A stretch of 34,220 nucleotides of DNA from Actinomycetota bacterium (GCA_009699605.1 WLNW01000015.1:1-34220); one strand, 5' to 3'. Positions 1-7,997 are shown, counted from the first letter of the stretch. Program-made: numbers and translations. The notes: generated from the sequence alone by a model not told the origin.

Positions 1-128
1 ACAGGTTTCACGAGCAGCTCCAGGTCCCGTGAGACGTTGGCGAGAACCTCGCGGTAGCGGCGCGGGAAAGAACGCAGCGCCGAAACCAGGTGTGGGGGCT
101 TCAACTGGTCATAACGGTCATCAGTCAC
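1..128 (-). CDS. N-terminal part of an unknown protein, possibly DinB/maleylpyruvate-isomerase-like (runs off the left edge)
   Basis: Reading the minus strand from GTG at 128-126 gives 42 uninterrupted codons to the window edge, beginning MTDDRYDQLKPPHLVSALRS and continuing FPRRYREVLANV. A stop lies just upstream (143-141), so the start must be this GTG or the GTG at 134-132. AGG at 136-134 sits 5 nt before the 128 GTG, which favours that one. The composition (charged, amphipathic, P-H-L-V-S-A-L then R-R-Y-R-E) looks coding and resembles the N-terminus of actinobacterial DinB-fold/mycothiol-dependent maleylpyruvate-isomerase-like proteins, but this family call rests on resemblance over 42 residues only. 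The gene diverges from the PI phosphate synthase gene across a 189-nt gap. The C-terminal part is outside the window. Confidence 0.6.
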   Translation of the reverse strand, partial: MTDDRYDQLKPPHLVSALRSFPRRYREVLANVSRDLELLVKP

Positions 129-317
129 CGTCACCTGCTTTCACGGGGTCTGTGGATTCGCCGGAGCCTCATGATCGCCCGTCCGAGGCCGCCGCTGGTA
201 CCATCACGGCCAGCTTTACTGATCAGTGTTCGCAAACCGCAGTGCTGTGTCGAACAGCAGTGCCGCCGTAATGGCAGCGCGACATCCCGATCTGACGGAC
301 GACTTCGGAGAGTGACC
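129..317. promoter_or_regulatory. Divergent intergenic region with a 10-bp palindrome
   Basis: This 189-nt gap separates the minus-strand gene ending at 128 from the PI phosphate synthase start at 318 and should hold both promoters. A perfect palindrome ACTGATCAGT lies at 218-227, close to the midpoint between the two start codons. A 14-codon ORF (271-315, ATG to TGA) ends 2 nt before the synthase ATG; it has no other support. I see no convincing -35/-10 pair. Confidence 0.3.
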
Positions 318-1049
318 ATGTTCGACGGCCACTGGCGGTCCACGGTCGACAAGGGCCTCACGCCCATCGGGCAGAGCTTGCGCAACGCCGGCGTCACGGC
401 CGACACCGTCACGGTGCTGGGCATCGTCATGGCCGGTGGTGCGGCCGTGGCCATCGGCGTGGGCAGCCTGCGTCTCGGGCTTCTCCTGCTCATCCTCACC
501 GGCATCCCCGACGCCCTCGACGGTGCGGTGGCCAAGGCATCCGGCACGTCGTCGGCGCGCGGCGCCTACTTCGATTCCGTGTCCGATCGCTTCACCGATG
601 CACTGCTCTTTGGCGGTGTTGCGTGGCACTTCGCGAGCGAACGCCCCGGAAGCCGCATCATGATGTTGCCGGTTGCACTCATGGCCGTGGCGATGCTCGT
701 GTCCTACCAGCGGGCCAAGGCCGAGTCGCTCGGCTTCGACGCCAAGGGCGGACTGATGGAGCGCGCCGAGCGGTTCATCGTGCTCGGATTCGGGCTGTTG
801 TTCAGCGAGATACTCGTCGGTGTGCTCTGGGTGATGCTCGTGCTCACCGCGATCACCGCCGGGCAGCGATTCGTGAAGGTGTGGCGCCAGGCGAGCGGCA
901 AGCCGCTGCCCGCACCCGCGCGAGAGCGGCTGATGCAGCGCCGGGTGGTCACTCGTACGAACGCGCGGCAGCGTCGTCGCTTCGACCGAGACGGCGCATC
1001 AGCAGCCACGTGGCGCCGCCGGTCGCGCGAGCGCGACCGGACCAACTGA
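318..1049 (+). CDS. pgsA1: Phosphatidylinositol phosphate synthase (CDP-alcohol phosphatidyltransferase family)
   Basis: Membrane enzyme of 243 aa. Family role: joins CDP-diacylglycerol and inositol phosphate to make PI phosphate, the first lipid step towards PI mannosides. The CDP-alcohol phosphotransferase signature is present: D65, D68-G69, then G82, D86 and D90 with standard spacing. The arginine of the usual DGxxAR is Lys73. The Mycobacterium-type segment SYIKARAE reads SYQRAKAE here (R132, K134), so two basic residues are exchanged; ERAER follows at 148-152. Hydrophobic stretches at about 30-62 and 93-170 fit a six-helix protein. ATG 318 was chosen because GGAGAG lies 5 nt upstream and the protein then starts like its homologues; a longer open frame to 90 has no RBS. 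It heads a tight set with the acyltransferase (13 nt gap) and pimA, the order known in mycobacteria. Confidence 0.88.
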   Translation: MFDGHWRSTVDKGLTPIGQSLRNAGVTADTVTVLGIVMAGGAAVAIGVGSLRLGLLLLILTGIPDALDGAVAKASGTSSARGAYFDSVSDRFTDALLFGGVAWHFASERPGSRIMMLPVALMAVAMLVSYQRAKAESLGFDAKGGLMERAERFIVLGFGLLFSEILVGVLWVMLVLTAITAGQRFVKVWRQASGKPLPAPARERLMQRRVVTRTNARQRRRFDRDGASAATWRRRSRERDRTN

Positions 1050-1062
1050 TCTCCCACACGAA

Positions 1063-1989
1063 GTGAGCGCTCACACTCCACGAGTCGTCCGCGTCTATCA
1101 GCTGGCCGCGTTCTTGGCGCGCGTGACGCCGATCCCATTGATGCCCGCCGCCTCGGCGTTGTTCGGCCTGGCCCTGGGGCCGCGCCGCAGCGCCGGTCGC
1201 GCCATGATCGAGCGAAATCTGCGCCGGGTGCATGGTCCTGAGCTTCAAGGCCGCGAGCTCCGCCGACTCGTGCGCGCCACGTATTCGTCCTACGCCCGCT
1301 ACTACATGGAGAGTTTCAAGTTGCCGAGCCTCGGGGTCGAGGCGGTGGCGCGACGCTTCCACGTCATCGGCTACGAGCACGTCGACACCGCGCTCAAGAG
1401 CGGCACCGGGCCGATCCTCGCGTTGCCGCATCTCGGAGGCTGGGAGTGGGCCGGTTTCTGGCTGGCGCTCGTCCCACGCATACAAGTGAGCGCCGTCGCC
1501 GAGCAACTCAACCCGCCCGAACTCTCGACGTGGTTCGCGAACCTCCGGGCACGGCTCGGTATGCACATCATCACCCTCGGTCCAGACGCCGGTGCTGCGG
1601 TCACGAGGGCCATACGCGACAACCACGTCACGTGCCTGCTGAGCGATCGCCACGTCGGCGGCGCCGCAGTCGAGGTCACCTTCTTCGGTGAGCGCACGGT
1701 GCTGCCGGCAGGGCCAGCCACGCTGGCCCTGCGCACCGGTGCCGCGTTGTTGCCCACGGCGGTGTACTTCGACGGCATCGGTCACCATGCAGTGGTGCGC
1801 CCCCCTGTTCCCGTCGAACGACTCGGCAAGCTGCGCGCCGATGTCACGCGGGTCACTCAGCTCCTCGCCGACGAACTCGAGGTGCTCATCCGCGAAGCGC
1901 CCGAGCAATGGCACCTGATGCAACCCAACTGGCCGAGCGATTACGCGGCGCTCGGCCGCAAAGTCCCCGCGCTCATCACCAAGAGCTGA
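1063..1989 (+). CDS. Lysophospholipid acyltransferase of the LpxL/HtrB type, probable PIM acyltransferase
   Basis: Protein of 308 aa starting at GTG 1063. The family transfers an acyl chain to a glycolipid at the membrane; the actinobacterial member next to pgsA1 and pimA (PatA) acylates the mannose of PIM1/PIM2. Visible features are the HX4E catalytic motif HLGGWE (H123, E128), a second block with LLSDRHVGG and FFGERTVLPAGP typical of the LPLAT fold, and a hydrophobic N-terminal segment (about 10-40) that likely anchors it to the inner membrane face. The length matches the family. It begins 13 nt after the synthase stop and ends 9 nt before pimA, so the three are surely co-transcribed. Acceptor specificity is inferred from this context. 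No clear Shine-Dalgarno precedes the GTG, which suggests translational coupling. Confidence 0.85.
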   Translation: MSAHTPRVVRVYQLAAFLARVTPIPLMPAASALFGLALGPRRSAGRAMIERNLRRVHGPELQGRELRRLVRATYSSYARYYMESFKLPSLGVEAVARRFHVIGYEHVDTALKSGTGPILALPHLGGWEWAGFWLALVPRIQVSAVAEQLNPPELSTWFANLRARLGMHIITLGPDAGAAVTRAIRDNHVTCLLSDRHVGGAAVEVTFFGERTVLPAGPATLALRTGAALLPTAVYFDGIGHHAVVRPPVPVERLGKLRADVTRVTQLLADELEVLIREAPEQWHLMQPNWPSDYAALGRKVPALITKS

Positions 1990-1998
1990 CGACCCACC

Positions 1999-3150
1999 GT
2001 GCGCATCGGCATCATCAGTCCTTACAGCTTGACCTTGCCCGGCGGCGTGCAGGGCCAGGTGCTCTCGCTCGCACGCGTGCTGCGCACGAAAGGCCACGAG
2101 ACACGAGTGCTTGGTCCGTGCGACGGACCACCGCCCGATGCCGGCGTCACCCCCTTGGGTAACAGCCTTCCCACAGCTGCGAACGGTTCGGTCGCGCCGA
2201 TCGCCCCCGACGTCTCGGCGCAGTTGCGGCTGATCCGTGCGCTCCGTGAGGAAGCTTTCGACGTCGTCCACCTCCACGAACCGATGGCGCCGGGGCCCAC
2301 GATGACCGCTCTTCTCGTCCGCTCGGCGCCGGTGGTCGCGACCTTCCATGCCGCCGGTGGGTCCATGGCATACCGGTGGTTCAGGCCGGGGGTGCGAGCC
2401 CTCGCCAGCCGCATCGACGTGCGCTGTGCCGTCAGCGAGGACGCTCGCCTCATGGCCGAAGCCGCTCTCGGTGGCTCGTACCGCGTGCTCTACAACGGGA
2501 TCGAGATCGACCGCGTGCAGGCGGTCGCGGCCACGTCAGCCGAGGCACCGACGATCTTATTCATCGGTCGCCACGAGCCGCGCAAAGGGCTCGACGTGCT
2601 ATTGGCGAGCATGGCCTTGCTCCCCGACGATACGCGCCTCTGGGTCGCGGGCGAGGGCCCCGACACCCGCGCCCTGCGGGCGCAGTACGCCACCGACGGG
2701 CGGATCACCTGGCTGGGCCGCATTTCCGAAGACGAGAAGCTGGCGCGACTCCGTGGAGCCGACGTCTTCTGTGCGCCCTCCCTGCGGGGCGAGTCGTTCG
2801 GCATCGTGCTGCTGGAGGCCATGGCCGCGGGCACGGCGATCGTGGCCAGCGATCTCCCGGGCTACTCCAACGTGGCCCGTGCCGGGCTCGACGCCGCGCT
2901 CGTACCTCCTGGCGACGAACCCGCGCTCGCTGCCGCCTTGCTCGACGTGCTCACCGACCCCGCACGCCGGGCCGCCCTGGTGGCCAGCGGTGCCGTCCGG
3001 GCCGAGCAGTTCTCGATGGAGCGGCTCGCCGACGCCTACCTCGAGTGCTACCGCGACGCAATCGAGTTACGCGAAGGCAACGCCCGCGTCGGACGTCGGC
3101 GGGCACGGGCGCTCGGGGGTGTACGCGTCCGTGGGGGCATGAGGCGATAG
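1999..3150 (+). CDS. pimA: GDP-mannose-dependent phosphatidylinositol alpha-mannosyltransferase (GT4)
   Basis: Protein of 383 aa, GTG start, beginning MRIGIISPYSLTLPGGVQ as in PimA proteins. Family role: transfers mannose from GDP-mannose to the 2-OH of PI on the cytoplasmic face of the membrane, giving PIM1. GT-B features seen are the GGVQ glycine loop (15-18), VATFHAAGG with the active-site-type H117, FIGRHEPRKG carrying the sugar-nucleotide phosphate-binding basic pair R195/K196, and the GT4 EX7E motif ESFGIVLLE (E265, E273). The basic tail after residue 355 (repeated Arg) may bind acidic lipid. It is the third gene of the PI/PIM unit. The end at 3150 lies beside the promoter-like TAGCCT of the next unit. 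Another GT4 specificity is possible, but the neighbours make PimA by far the best call. Confidence 0.9.
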   Translation: MRIGIISPYSLTLPGGVQGQVLSLARVLRTKGHETRVLGPCDGPPPDAGVTPLGNSLPTAANGSVAPIAPDVSAQLRLIRALREEAFDVVHLHEPMAPGPTMTALLVRSAPVVATFHAAGGSMAYRWFRPGVRALASRIDVRCAVSEDARLMAEAALGGSYRVLYNGIEIDRVQAVAATSAEAPTILFIGRHEPRKGLDVLLASMALLPDDTRLWVAGEGPDTRALRAQYATDGRITWLGRISEDEKLARLRGADVFCAPSLRGESFGIVLLEAMAAGTAIVASDLPGYSNVARAGLDAALVPPGDEPALAAALLDVLTDPARRAALVASGAVRAEQFSMERLADAYLECYRDAIELREGNARVGRRRARALGGVRVRGGMRR

Positions 3151-3153
3151 CCT
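3148..3153 (+). promoter_or_regulatory. Putative -10 element (TAGCCT) for lemA
   Basis: TAGCCT overlaps the pimA stop codon. It predicts a transcript start near 3160 and a leader of about 46 nt ending in a good AGGAG site before lemA. A GTG also occurs exactly at 3160, so a leaderless upstream ORF overlapping lemA is formally possible. Confidence 0.35.
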
Positions 3154-3205
3154 CCTGGCGTGCCGAAGGGCATCGCTTGTGGCCCGGTGAACCGAAGGAG
3201 AACCG

Positions 3206-3754
3206 ATGGTTCCGCTGCTCATCATCATCATCATCGTGGTACTCGGCCTGTTCGCGGTGGGCATGTACAACAGCCTGGTCAAGCTCCGCAACGCGGTCGA
3301 GGGCGCGTGGGCGCAGATCGACGTGCAGCTGAAGCGTCGGTATGACCTCATCCCCAACCTTCTCGAGACCGTCAAGGGCTACGCCGCTCACGAACGCGAG
3401 ACGCTCGAAGCGGTCATCGCTGCACGCAACGTGGCTATGGCGGCGCAGCGTCCCGGCGAGCAGGCCACCGCCGACAACATGCTCACGGGCACGCTCAAGT
3501 CGCTGTTCGCCCTCTCCGAGGCCTACCCCGACCTCAAGGCGAACCAGAACTTCCTGGCCCTGCAAGAAGAGCTCACCGGTACCGAGGGCCGCATCGCCTA
3601 CGCCCGCCAGTACTACAACGACATCGTGCAGCGCCTGAACACCAAGATCCAGACCTTCCCGCCCTCGATCTTCGCGGGGATCTTCGGGTTCAAGGCCAAG
3701 GAGTACTTCGAGGCCGAGCCCGAGTCGCGGGGCAATGTCAAGGTGCAGTTCTGA
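3206..3754 (+). CDS. lemA: LemA family protein
   Basis: Protein of 182 aa with one N-terminal transmembrane segment (LLIIIIIVVLGLFAVGMY, about 4-21) followed by the LemA helical domain: YNSLVKLRNAVEGAWAQIDV and LKRRYDLIPNLLETVKGYA are hallmark blocks of the family, and the C-terminus has KAKEYFEAEPES. LemA proteins are membrane-anchored helical bundles with the bulk outside the cytoplasm; their biochemical role is not settled, but they are often encoded beside HtpX/M48 proteases or TPM-domain proteins. ATG 3206 has the strong site GAAGGAG about 6 nt upstream. The next gene starts 2 nt after the stop and is M48-like, so the pair is the usual LemA-protease arrangement with an unusual partner. 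Confidence 0.93.
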   Translation: MVPLLIIIIIVVLGLFAVGMYNSLVKLRNAVEGAWAQIDVQLKRRYDLIPNLLETVKGYAAHERETLEAVIAARNVAMAAQRPGEQATADNMLTGTLKSLFALSEAYPDLKANQNFLALQEELTGTEGRIAYARQYYNDIVQRLNTKIQTFPPSIFAGIFGFKAKEYFEAEPESRGNVKVQF

Positions 3755-3756
3755 TC

Positions 3757-4563
3757 GTGGCCGCAAGCACCGGCGCCCGAGAAGGGACACGAAAACCTGC
3801 GTCCGCGGCCACTGCGAACGCAGTGTCACCGGTTGCGTTCGTCGCGGCGGTGGTCGCGCTGCCCGTCGTCGTCCTGGCCGTCGTGCTCGCTCTGGTGGGC
3901 GTCCCCATCATCTGGGCCGTCGCGCTCGCCCTCGTGGCCGGCGGCGCTGGAGCGGTCTACCTGCTTTCGTCGAGCGACAAGGCAGCCACCGGCGCACTGG
4001 TGTTGCGTCCGGCCACCGAAGCCTCGCATCCGCGCCTGTTCAACATGGTCGACGGCCTGTGCGACAGCCACGGGTTCCGCCACCCGAACCTCTTCGTCAT
4101 CGAGGACGACGCCCGCAACTCGCTCGTCTTCGGGCGCCGCGCCGACGCGACATCCCTGGCCATCACCAGTGGTTACCTCGACGCGTTGTCCCGCATGGGG
4201 CTCGAGGGATTGCTCGCCCGAGAACTGGCGCGCGCCAACTCTCCCGGCATGCCCGCCGCCACGGTGGCCGTGTCGGTCGGGCGGGTCCTACCCGGAGCCG
4301 TCTGCCGTGCCCTCGTGCGCCGCGTGCTCGGCGCACAGCGCCTGCAGATCGATGACTTCGATGCAGTCGGCTACACGCGCTACCCGCCCGGCCTAGCGGA
4401 AGCTCTGGCCACGCAGGCCCAAGGCAACGTCGTCGTGCGCGGCGCAGCCCCCCGTAGTGCCCACCTTTGGGTCACCTCACCGATCGCGTCGGTCCCCGAC
4501 GCCGCCGACTTGGGCGAACTCGCCTCGCTCGACATTCGCGTCGACGCACTCCGGGAGCTCTGA
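3757..4563 (+). CDS. M48/HtpX-like membrane protein with degenerate zinc site (probable pseudoprotease)
   Basis: Protein of 268 aa, GTG start 2 nt after lemA. Two adjacent transmembrane helices (about 25-46 and 49-70) precede a domain that lines up with M48 metallopeptidases: HPRLFNMVDGLCDSHGFRHP, then LVFGRRADATSLAITSGYLD, then the helix normally holding HExxH, and a later TRYPPGLAEAL block that in M48 proteins follows the ExxxD motif. At the HExxH position the sequence is RELAR (155-159): both histidines are arginines, only Glu156 remains. Counting back from TRYPPGL, the third zinc ligand (Glu) falls on Leu196. It is therefore unlikely to bind zinc or cleave peptides. It may act as a structural or regulatory partner of LemA. 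The reading frame is intact and compact, so it looks selected rather than decaying. Certainty is high for M48 ancestry, moderate for inactivity. Confidence 0.75.
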   Translation: MAASTGAREGTRKPASAATANAVSPVAFVAAVVALPVVVLAVVLALVGVPIIWAVALALVAGGAGAVYLLSSSDKAATGALVLRPATEASHPRLFNMVDGLCDSHGFRHPNLFVIEDDARNSLVFGRRADATSLAITSGYLDALSRMGLEGLLARELARANSPGMPAATVAVSVGRVLPGAVCRALVRRVLGAQRLQIDDFDAVGYTRYPPGLAEALATQAQGNVVVRGAAPRSAHLWVTSPIASVPDAADLGELASLDIRVDALREL

Positions 4564-4566
4564 ACC

Positions 4567-5685
4567 ATGTTCGATTGCTCTACCGCCCGCGCGCGCCCGC
4601 TCGCGCTCCTCGTCGCACTCGGCATCGTCGTGGTCGCCTGCGGTGGCAACGGTGAGAAGGCCACGCTCGACGCACCGACCCCGCCGAACAGCACGAACAC
4701 CTCGACCGTGGCGCCGACTAGCACCACCATGATCGACGGTCCGAAGTCGCCGCTCACCGGGCTCGTGGCGACCGATCCAACGTCGCTCGGTCGCGCGGCG
4801 CTCATCGTCAAGATCGACAATGCCGACGGCGCCGGTTGCGACGACGCGGCCCGGCCCCAGATCGGCATCAGCCGCGCCGATGTCGTCTACGAGATCCTCG
4901 TCGAAGGGATCACCCGTTTCATGGCGGTGTTCCAATCGGACATGCCCGAATCGATCGGGCCGGTGCGGTCGGCGCGTAGCTCCGACGTCGATCTCATCGC
5001 CATGTTCAACTCGCCGATGTTCGCCTGGTCGGGCAACAACGAGAACGTGGCCTCCGACTTGTCGAAGGTGCGCGGTCGCTACGTCGACGTCGGCCACAGC
5101 TCGGGAGCCGGCAGCAGCTTCTATCGCGACAAGGACCGGTGCGCGCCGCACAACCTGCTTGTCAACCCGGCTGACCTGTACGACTACGCCGCCGACAAGA
5201 AGACGGGGGTGCCGACGCCCGTGTTCGCCTACCGGTCCACCGGCGCAGCGTTGCCGGCCACGGCGCGGGCCACCGGAGGCGTGCGCCTGACCACAGGCGG
5301 TGACGTCGTCTACGTCTGGAACCCCACGCGCAACGGATGGGACCGCACCCAGAAGGGCACTCCCCACCTGGCCGCAGATGGCAAAGAGACGGTGCCGATC
5401 TCGCCCGCGAACGTCGTCGTGCTCGAGGTGATTTATGCGAGCTCTTCCACCCCGGGTTCGCCGCTCGCGATCACGCTCGGCTCCGGCAAGGCGCACGTCT
5501 TCACCGCAGGCAAGGTCATCGACGGCACGTGGTCGCGCGGCGAGAACGCCGACGCGTGGATCCTCACCGACGAGGCCGGGGCGCCCATCACGTTGACGCC
5601 GGGCAAGACCTGGGTCGCCCTGTCCCAAAAGGACAAAGCCCAGGAGATCGACACGGTGGCGGCAGCAAAGTTTCTCAAGAGCTGA
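4567..5685 (+). CDS. DUF3048 (YerB-type) lipoprotein
   Basis: Protein of 372 aa. The N-terminus has arginines, a hydrophobic core and a lipobox (IVVVAC, Cys about residue 25), then a Thr/Ser/Pro-rich linker to about residue 55, so it should be a secreted lipoprotein tethered outside the membrane. The DUF3048 core is clear: PLTGL near 60, AALIVKIDN, ARPQIGISRADVVYEILVEG and ITRFMAVFQSDMPESIGPVR, then a second half with FSGNN-like WSGNNEN and VWNPTRNGWDR. The family is named after B. subtilis YerB; its molecular function is unknown. It starts 3 nt after the M48-like gene and probably shares its transcript, so it may work with the LemA pair at the cell envelope (inference). Confidence 0.88.
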   Translation: MFDCSTARARPLALLVALGIVVVACGGNGEKATLDAPTPPNSTNTSTVAPTSTTMIDGPKSPLTGLVATDPTSLGRAALIVKIDNADGAGCDDAARPQIGISRADVVYEILVEGITRFMAVFQSDMPESIGPVRSARSSDVDLIAMFNSPMFAWSGNNENVASDLSKVRGRYVDVGHSSGAGSSFYRDKDRCAPHNLLVNPADLYDYAADKKTGVPTPVFAYRSTGAALPATARATGGVRLTTGGDVVYVWNPTRNGWDRTQKGTPHLAADGKETVPISPANVVVLEVIYASSSTPGSPLAITLGSGKAHVFTAGKVIDGTWSRGENADAWILTDEAGAPITLTPGKTWVALSQKDKAQEIDTVAAAKFLKS

Positions 5686-5696
5686 CAGGCGGTCCC

Positions 5697-5702
5697 TAGA
5701 AT
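5697..5702 (+). promoter_or_regulatory. Putative -10 element (TAGAAT) for leaderless pdxS
   Basis: TAGAAT ends 7 nt before the ATG at 5710. No Shine-Dalgarno lies in between, so transcription would start at or next to that ATG. The hexamer overlaps an upstream in-frame ATG (5701), which argues against 5701 as the real start. Confidence 0.5.
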
Positions 5703-5709
5703 GACGCCC

Positions 5710-6618
5710 ATGTCTTCAGACGCCGCCGCCCCCAAGGGGCCTCGCTCGACCGGTACCCAACTCGTCAAGCGTGGCCTGGCCGAGATGTTGAAGGGCGGCG
5801 TGATCATGGACGTCGTCGATCCGGAGCAGGCCAAGATCGCCGAGGATGCGGGTGCGTGTGCGGTGATGGCGCTCGAGCGCGTGCCGAGCGACATCCGCCG
5901 GGACGGTGGCGTGGCCCGCATGAGCGACCCCGAGATGATCGAGGGCATCAAGGCGGTCGTCACCATCCCGGTCATGGCCAAGGCGCGCATCGGCCACTTC
6001 GTCGAGGCGCAGATCCTCGAGGCGCTCGGTGTCGATTACGTCGACGAGAGCGAGGTGCTCACCCCCGCGGATGAGTCGCACCACATCGACAAGTGGGCGT
6101 TTACGGTCCCGTTCGTGTGCGGCGCCACCAACCTCGGCGAGGCCTTGCGGCGTATCAGCGAGGGCGCGTGCTTGATCCGCTCCAAGGGCGAGGCGGGCAC
6201 GGGCAACATCGTCGAGGCGGTGCGGCACCTGCGCACGATCATCGGCGACATGCGCAAGATCACCCAGGCCGACAACGCCGAGCTGTTCGAGTGGGCCAAG
6301 CGCCTGCAGGCCCCGCTCGGGCTGGTCCAAGAAGTGGCCGAAACCGGCTGGTTGCCGGTGCCGATGTTCTGTGCGGGCGGCATCGCCACGCCGGCCGACG
6401 CGGCGCTCGTGATGCAACTGGGTGCCGAAGCGGTGTTCGTCGGCTCGGGCATCTTCAAGAGCGACAACCCGGCGGCGCGCGCCAAGGCCATCGTCGAGGC
6501 CGCGACGAACTTCCGCGATCCGCACATCTTGGCCAAGGTGAGTCGTGGGCTCGGCGACGCCATGCCCGGCCTCGAGATCGGCAAGCTCGAGACCAAGCTC
6601 GCCGATCGTGGATGGTGA
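5710..6618 (+). CDS. pdxS: Pyridoxal 5'-phosphate synthase lyase subunit PdxS
   Basis: Protein of 302 aa. It condenses ribose 5-phosphate, glyceraldehyde 3-phosphate and ammonia (from PdxT) to PLP in the cytosol, as a dodecamer of TIM barrels decorated with PdxT. The conserved blocks are all present: [39 protein letters not shown] with the Schiff-base lysine (K91 from this start), [11 protein letters not shown] with the second active-site lysine (K159), and [17 protein letters not shown]. An ATG 9 nt upstream (5701) would add MTP, but it overlaps the putative -10 TAGAAT, so I prefer 5710. pdxT follows after 45 nt and the two certainly form a pair. Length is normal for the family (about 290-300). 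Confidence 0.97.
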   Translation: MSSDAAAPKGPRSTGTQLVKRGLAEMLKGGVIMDVVDPEQAKIAEDAGACAVMALERVPSDIRRDGGVARMSDPEMIEGIKAVVTIPVMAKARIGHFVEAQILEALGVDYVDESEVLTPADESHHIDKWAFTVPFVCGATNLGEALRRISEGACLIRSKGEAGTGNIVEAVRHLRTIIGDMRKITQADNAELFEWAKRLQAPLGLVQEVAETGWLPVPMFCAGGIATPADAALVMQLGAEAVFVGSGIFKSDNPAARAKAIVEAATNFRDPHILAKVSRGLGDAMPGLEIGKLETKLADRGW

Positions 6619-6663
6619 GCCACGAACCCTCGCGCGCGATCGCCAGCCGAGCGAGGCCCGGCC

Positions 6664-7239
6664 ATGGTGATCGGCGTGCTGGCGTTGCAGGGCGCGTTCG
6701 CCCGCCACATTGAGGCGTGCACGCAACTCGGCGCGAAGGCGCGCGAGGTGCGCGTTCCGTCCGATCTGGCCGATGTCGACGCGTTGATCCTGCCGGGCGG
6801 CGAGTCGACGACCATGTCGAAGCTCCTCGAATCGCAGGGGCTGTTCGCGCCCATCACCGAGCGCCTCGCCGGGGGCATGGCCGCGTTCGGCACGTGTGCC
6901 GGCATGATCCTGCTGGCCGGATCGGTGCTCGACGGCCGCCCCGACCAGAGAAGTTTCGACGCGATCGATCTCACGGTGCGCCGCAACGGATATGGCCGCC
7001 AGGTTGACTCGTTCGAGACCGATCTCGTGGTCACCGACATCGCCGGCGGGTCGTTTCATGCCGTGTTCATCCGCGCCCCGCGCGTCGAGGCGGTGGGCGC
7101 CGGGGTCGACGTGCTCGCTCGCGTGGGCGATGATCCCGTGGTGTGTCGTTCCGGGCGGGTGCTCGTGGCGGCGTTCCATCCTGAGCTCACCGACGACCTT
7201 CGTCTGCATGAGCACTTCTTGTCACTCACAGGAGTCTGA
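6664..7239 (+). CDS. pdxT: Pyridoxal 5'-phosphate synthase glutaminase subunit PdxT
   Basis: Protein of 191 aa, a class I glutamine amidotransferase that hydrolyses glutamine and channels ammonia to PdxS. The triad is visible: Cys78 in FGTCAGMILLA and His172/Glu174 in AFHPELTDD. LILPGGEST at 41-49 is the oxyanion/helix motif of the family and VLALQGAFARH is the typical N-terminus. ATG 6664 is the first sensible start; a weak GAGG lies upstream. The 45-nt gap to pdxS shows no terminator. yebC follows 2 nt after the stop, so the three genes are probably one operon. Nothing unusual is seen. Confidence 0.96.
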   Translation: MVIGVLALQGAFARHIEACTQLGAKAREVRVPSDLADVDALILPGGESTTMSKLLESQGLFAPITERLAGGMAAFGTCAGMILLAGSVLDGRPDQRSFDAIDLTVRRNGYGRQVDSFETDLVVTDIAGGSFHAVFIRAPRVEAVGAGVDVLARVGDDPVVCRSGRVLVAAFHPELTDDLRLHEHFLSLTGV

Positions 7240-7241
7240 CG

Positions 7242-7997
7242 ATGTCCGGCCATTCCAAGTGGGCAACCATCAAGCACAAGAAGGGCGCCGCCGACAAGAA
7301 GCGCGGCAAGCTCTTCGCCAAGCTGATCAAGCAGGTCGAAGTGGCGGCCCGCCAAGGTGGCGGCGATCCCAACGGCAACGCCTCGCTGCGCACGATGTTC
7401 CAGAAGGCCCGCGAGGCGTCGGTACCCCTCGACACCATCGAGCGTGCCGTCAAGCGCGGCACCGGCGAACTCGAGGGTGTGGACTACCAGTCGGTCACCT
7501 ACGAGGGTTACGCACCGCATGGCGTGGCCTTGCTCGTCGAGTGCCTCACGGACAATCGCAACCGCACCGGCGGCGATGTGCGGGCCATCTTCTCGAAGAA
7601 CGGCGGCTCGCTGGCTGAACCCGGCGCGGTGTCGTGGCAGTTTTCCCGTCAGGGCGTGATCTACGTGCCCCGTTCGGTTGACGAGGAACAGCTGATGAGC
7701 GTGGCGCTCGAGGCGGGAGCCGAGGACATCGTCGACGAGGGTGAGAACTGGCGGGTCACCTGCCCGCCGACCGACCTTCCCGCGGTTCGTGCGGCACTCG
7801 AGGAGGCGGCGGTGCCGTTCGATTCGGCCGACGTCACGATGCTGCCCTCGACGTCGGTGCACCTCGACTCCGAGGTTGCGGCCAAGGCCGTGTTGAAGCT
7901 CGTCGACCTCCTCGACGACAACGACGATGTCGAGGGGGTCTACGGCAACTTCGACGTGGCCGACGAGATCCTCACGACCCTGTCGTTGGAGGACTAG
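7242..7997 (+). CDS. yebC: YebC/PmpR/TACO1 family protein
   Basis: Protein of 251 aa, cytosolic. The signature N-terminus MSGHSKWATIKHKKGAADKK and the blocks LRTMFQKAREASVP, YEGYAPHGVALLVE and DNRNRTGGDVR identify the family firmly. Members have been described as transcription regulators (PmpR) and, more recently, as translation factors easing ribosome stalling on proline-rich stretches; the sequence does not decide between these. AGGAG lies about 7 nt before the ATG inside the end of pdxT. In many actinobacteria yebC sits between pdxT and ruvC, as here. The 250 nt after it (7998-8247) contain no gene I can support. Confidence 0.95.
   Translation: MSGHSKWATIKHKKGAADKKRGKLFAKLIKQVEVAARQGGGDPNGNASLRTMFQKAREASVPLDTIERAVKRGTGELEGVDYQSVTYEGYAPHGVALLVECLTDNRNRTGGDVRAIFSKNGGSLAEPGAVSWQFSRQGVIYVPRSVDEEQLMSVALEAGAEDIVDEGENWRVTCPPTDLPAVRAALEEAAVPFDSADVTMLPSTSVHLDSEVAAKAVLKLVDLLDDNDDVEGVYGNFDVADEILTTLSLED

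Noticed and set aside
949-2349. Long open frame on the minus strand (over 460 codons) opposite the acyltransferase and pimA
   Set aside because: Its translation is Arg/Gly/His/Asp-rich without any fold pattern, as expected for the antisense of high-GC genes; the plus-strand genes are firmly identified.
3160-3345. 61-codon frame from GTG 3160 overlapping lemA, with a -10-like hexamer 6 nt upstream
   Set aside because: Most of it is lemA read in another frame and the composition is non-coding; the hexamer more likely serves lemA itself.
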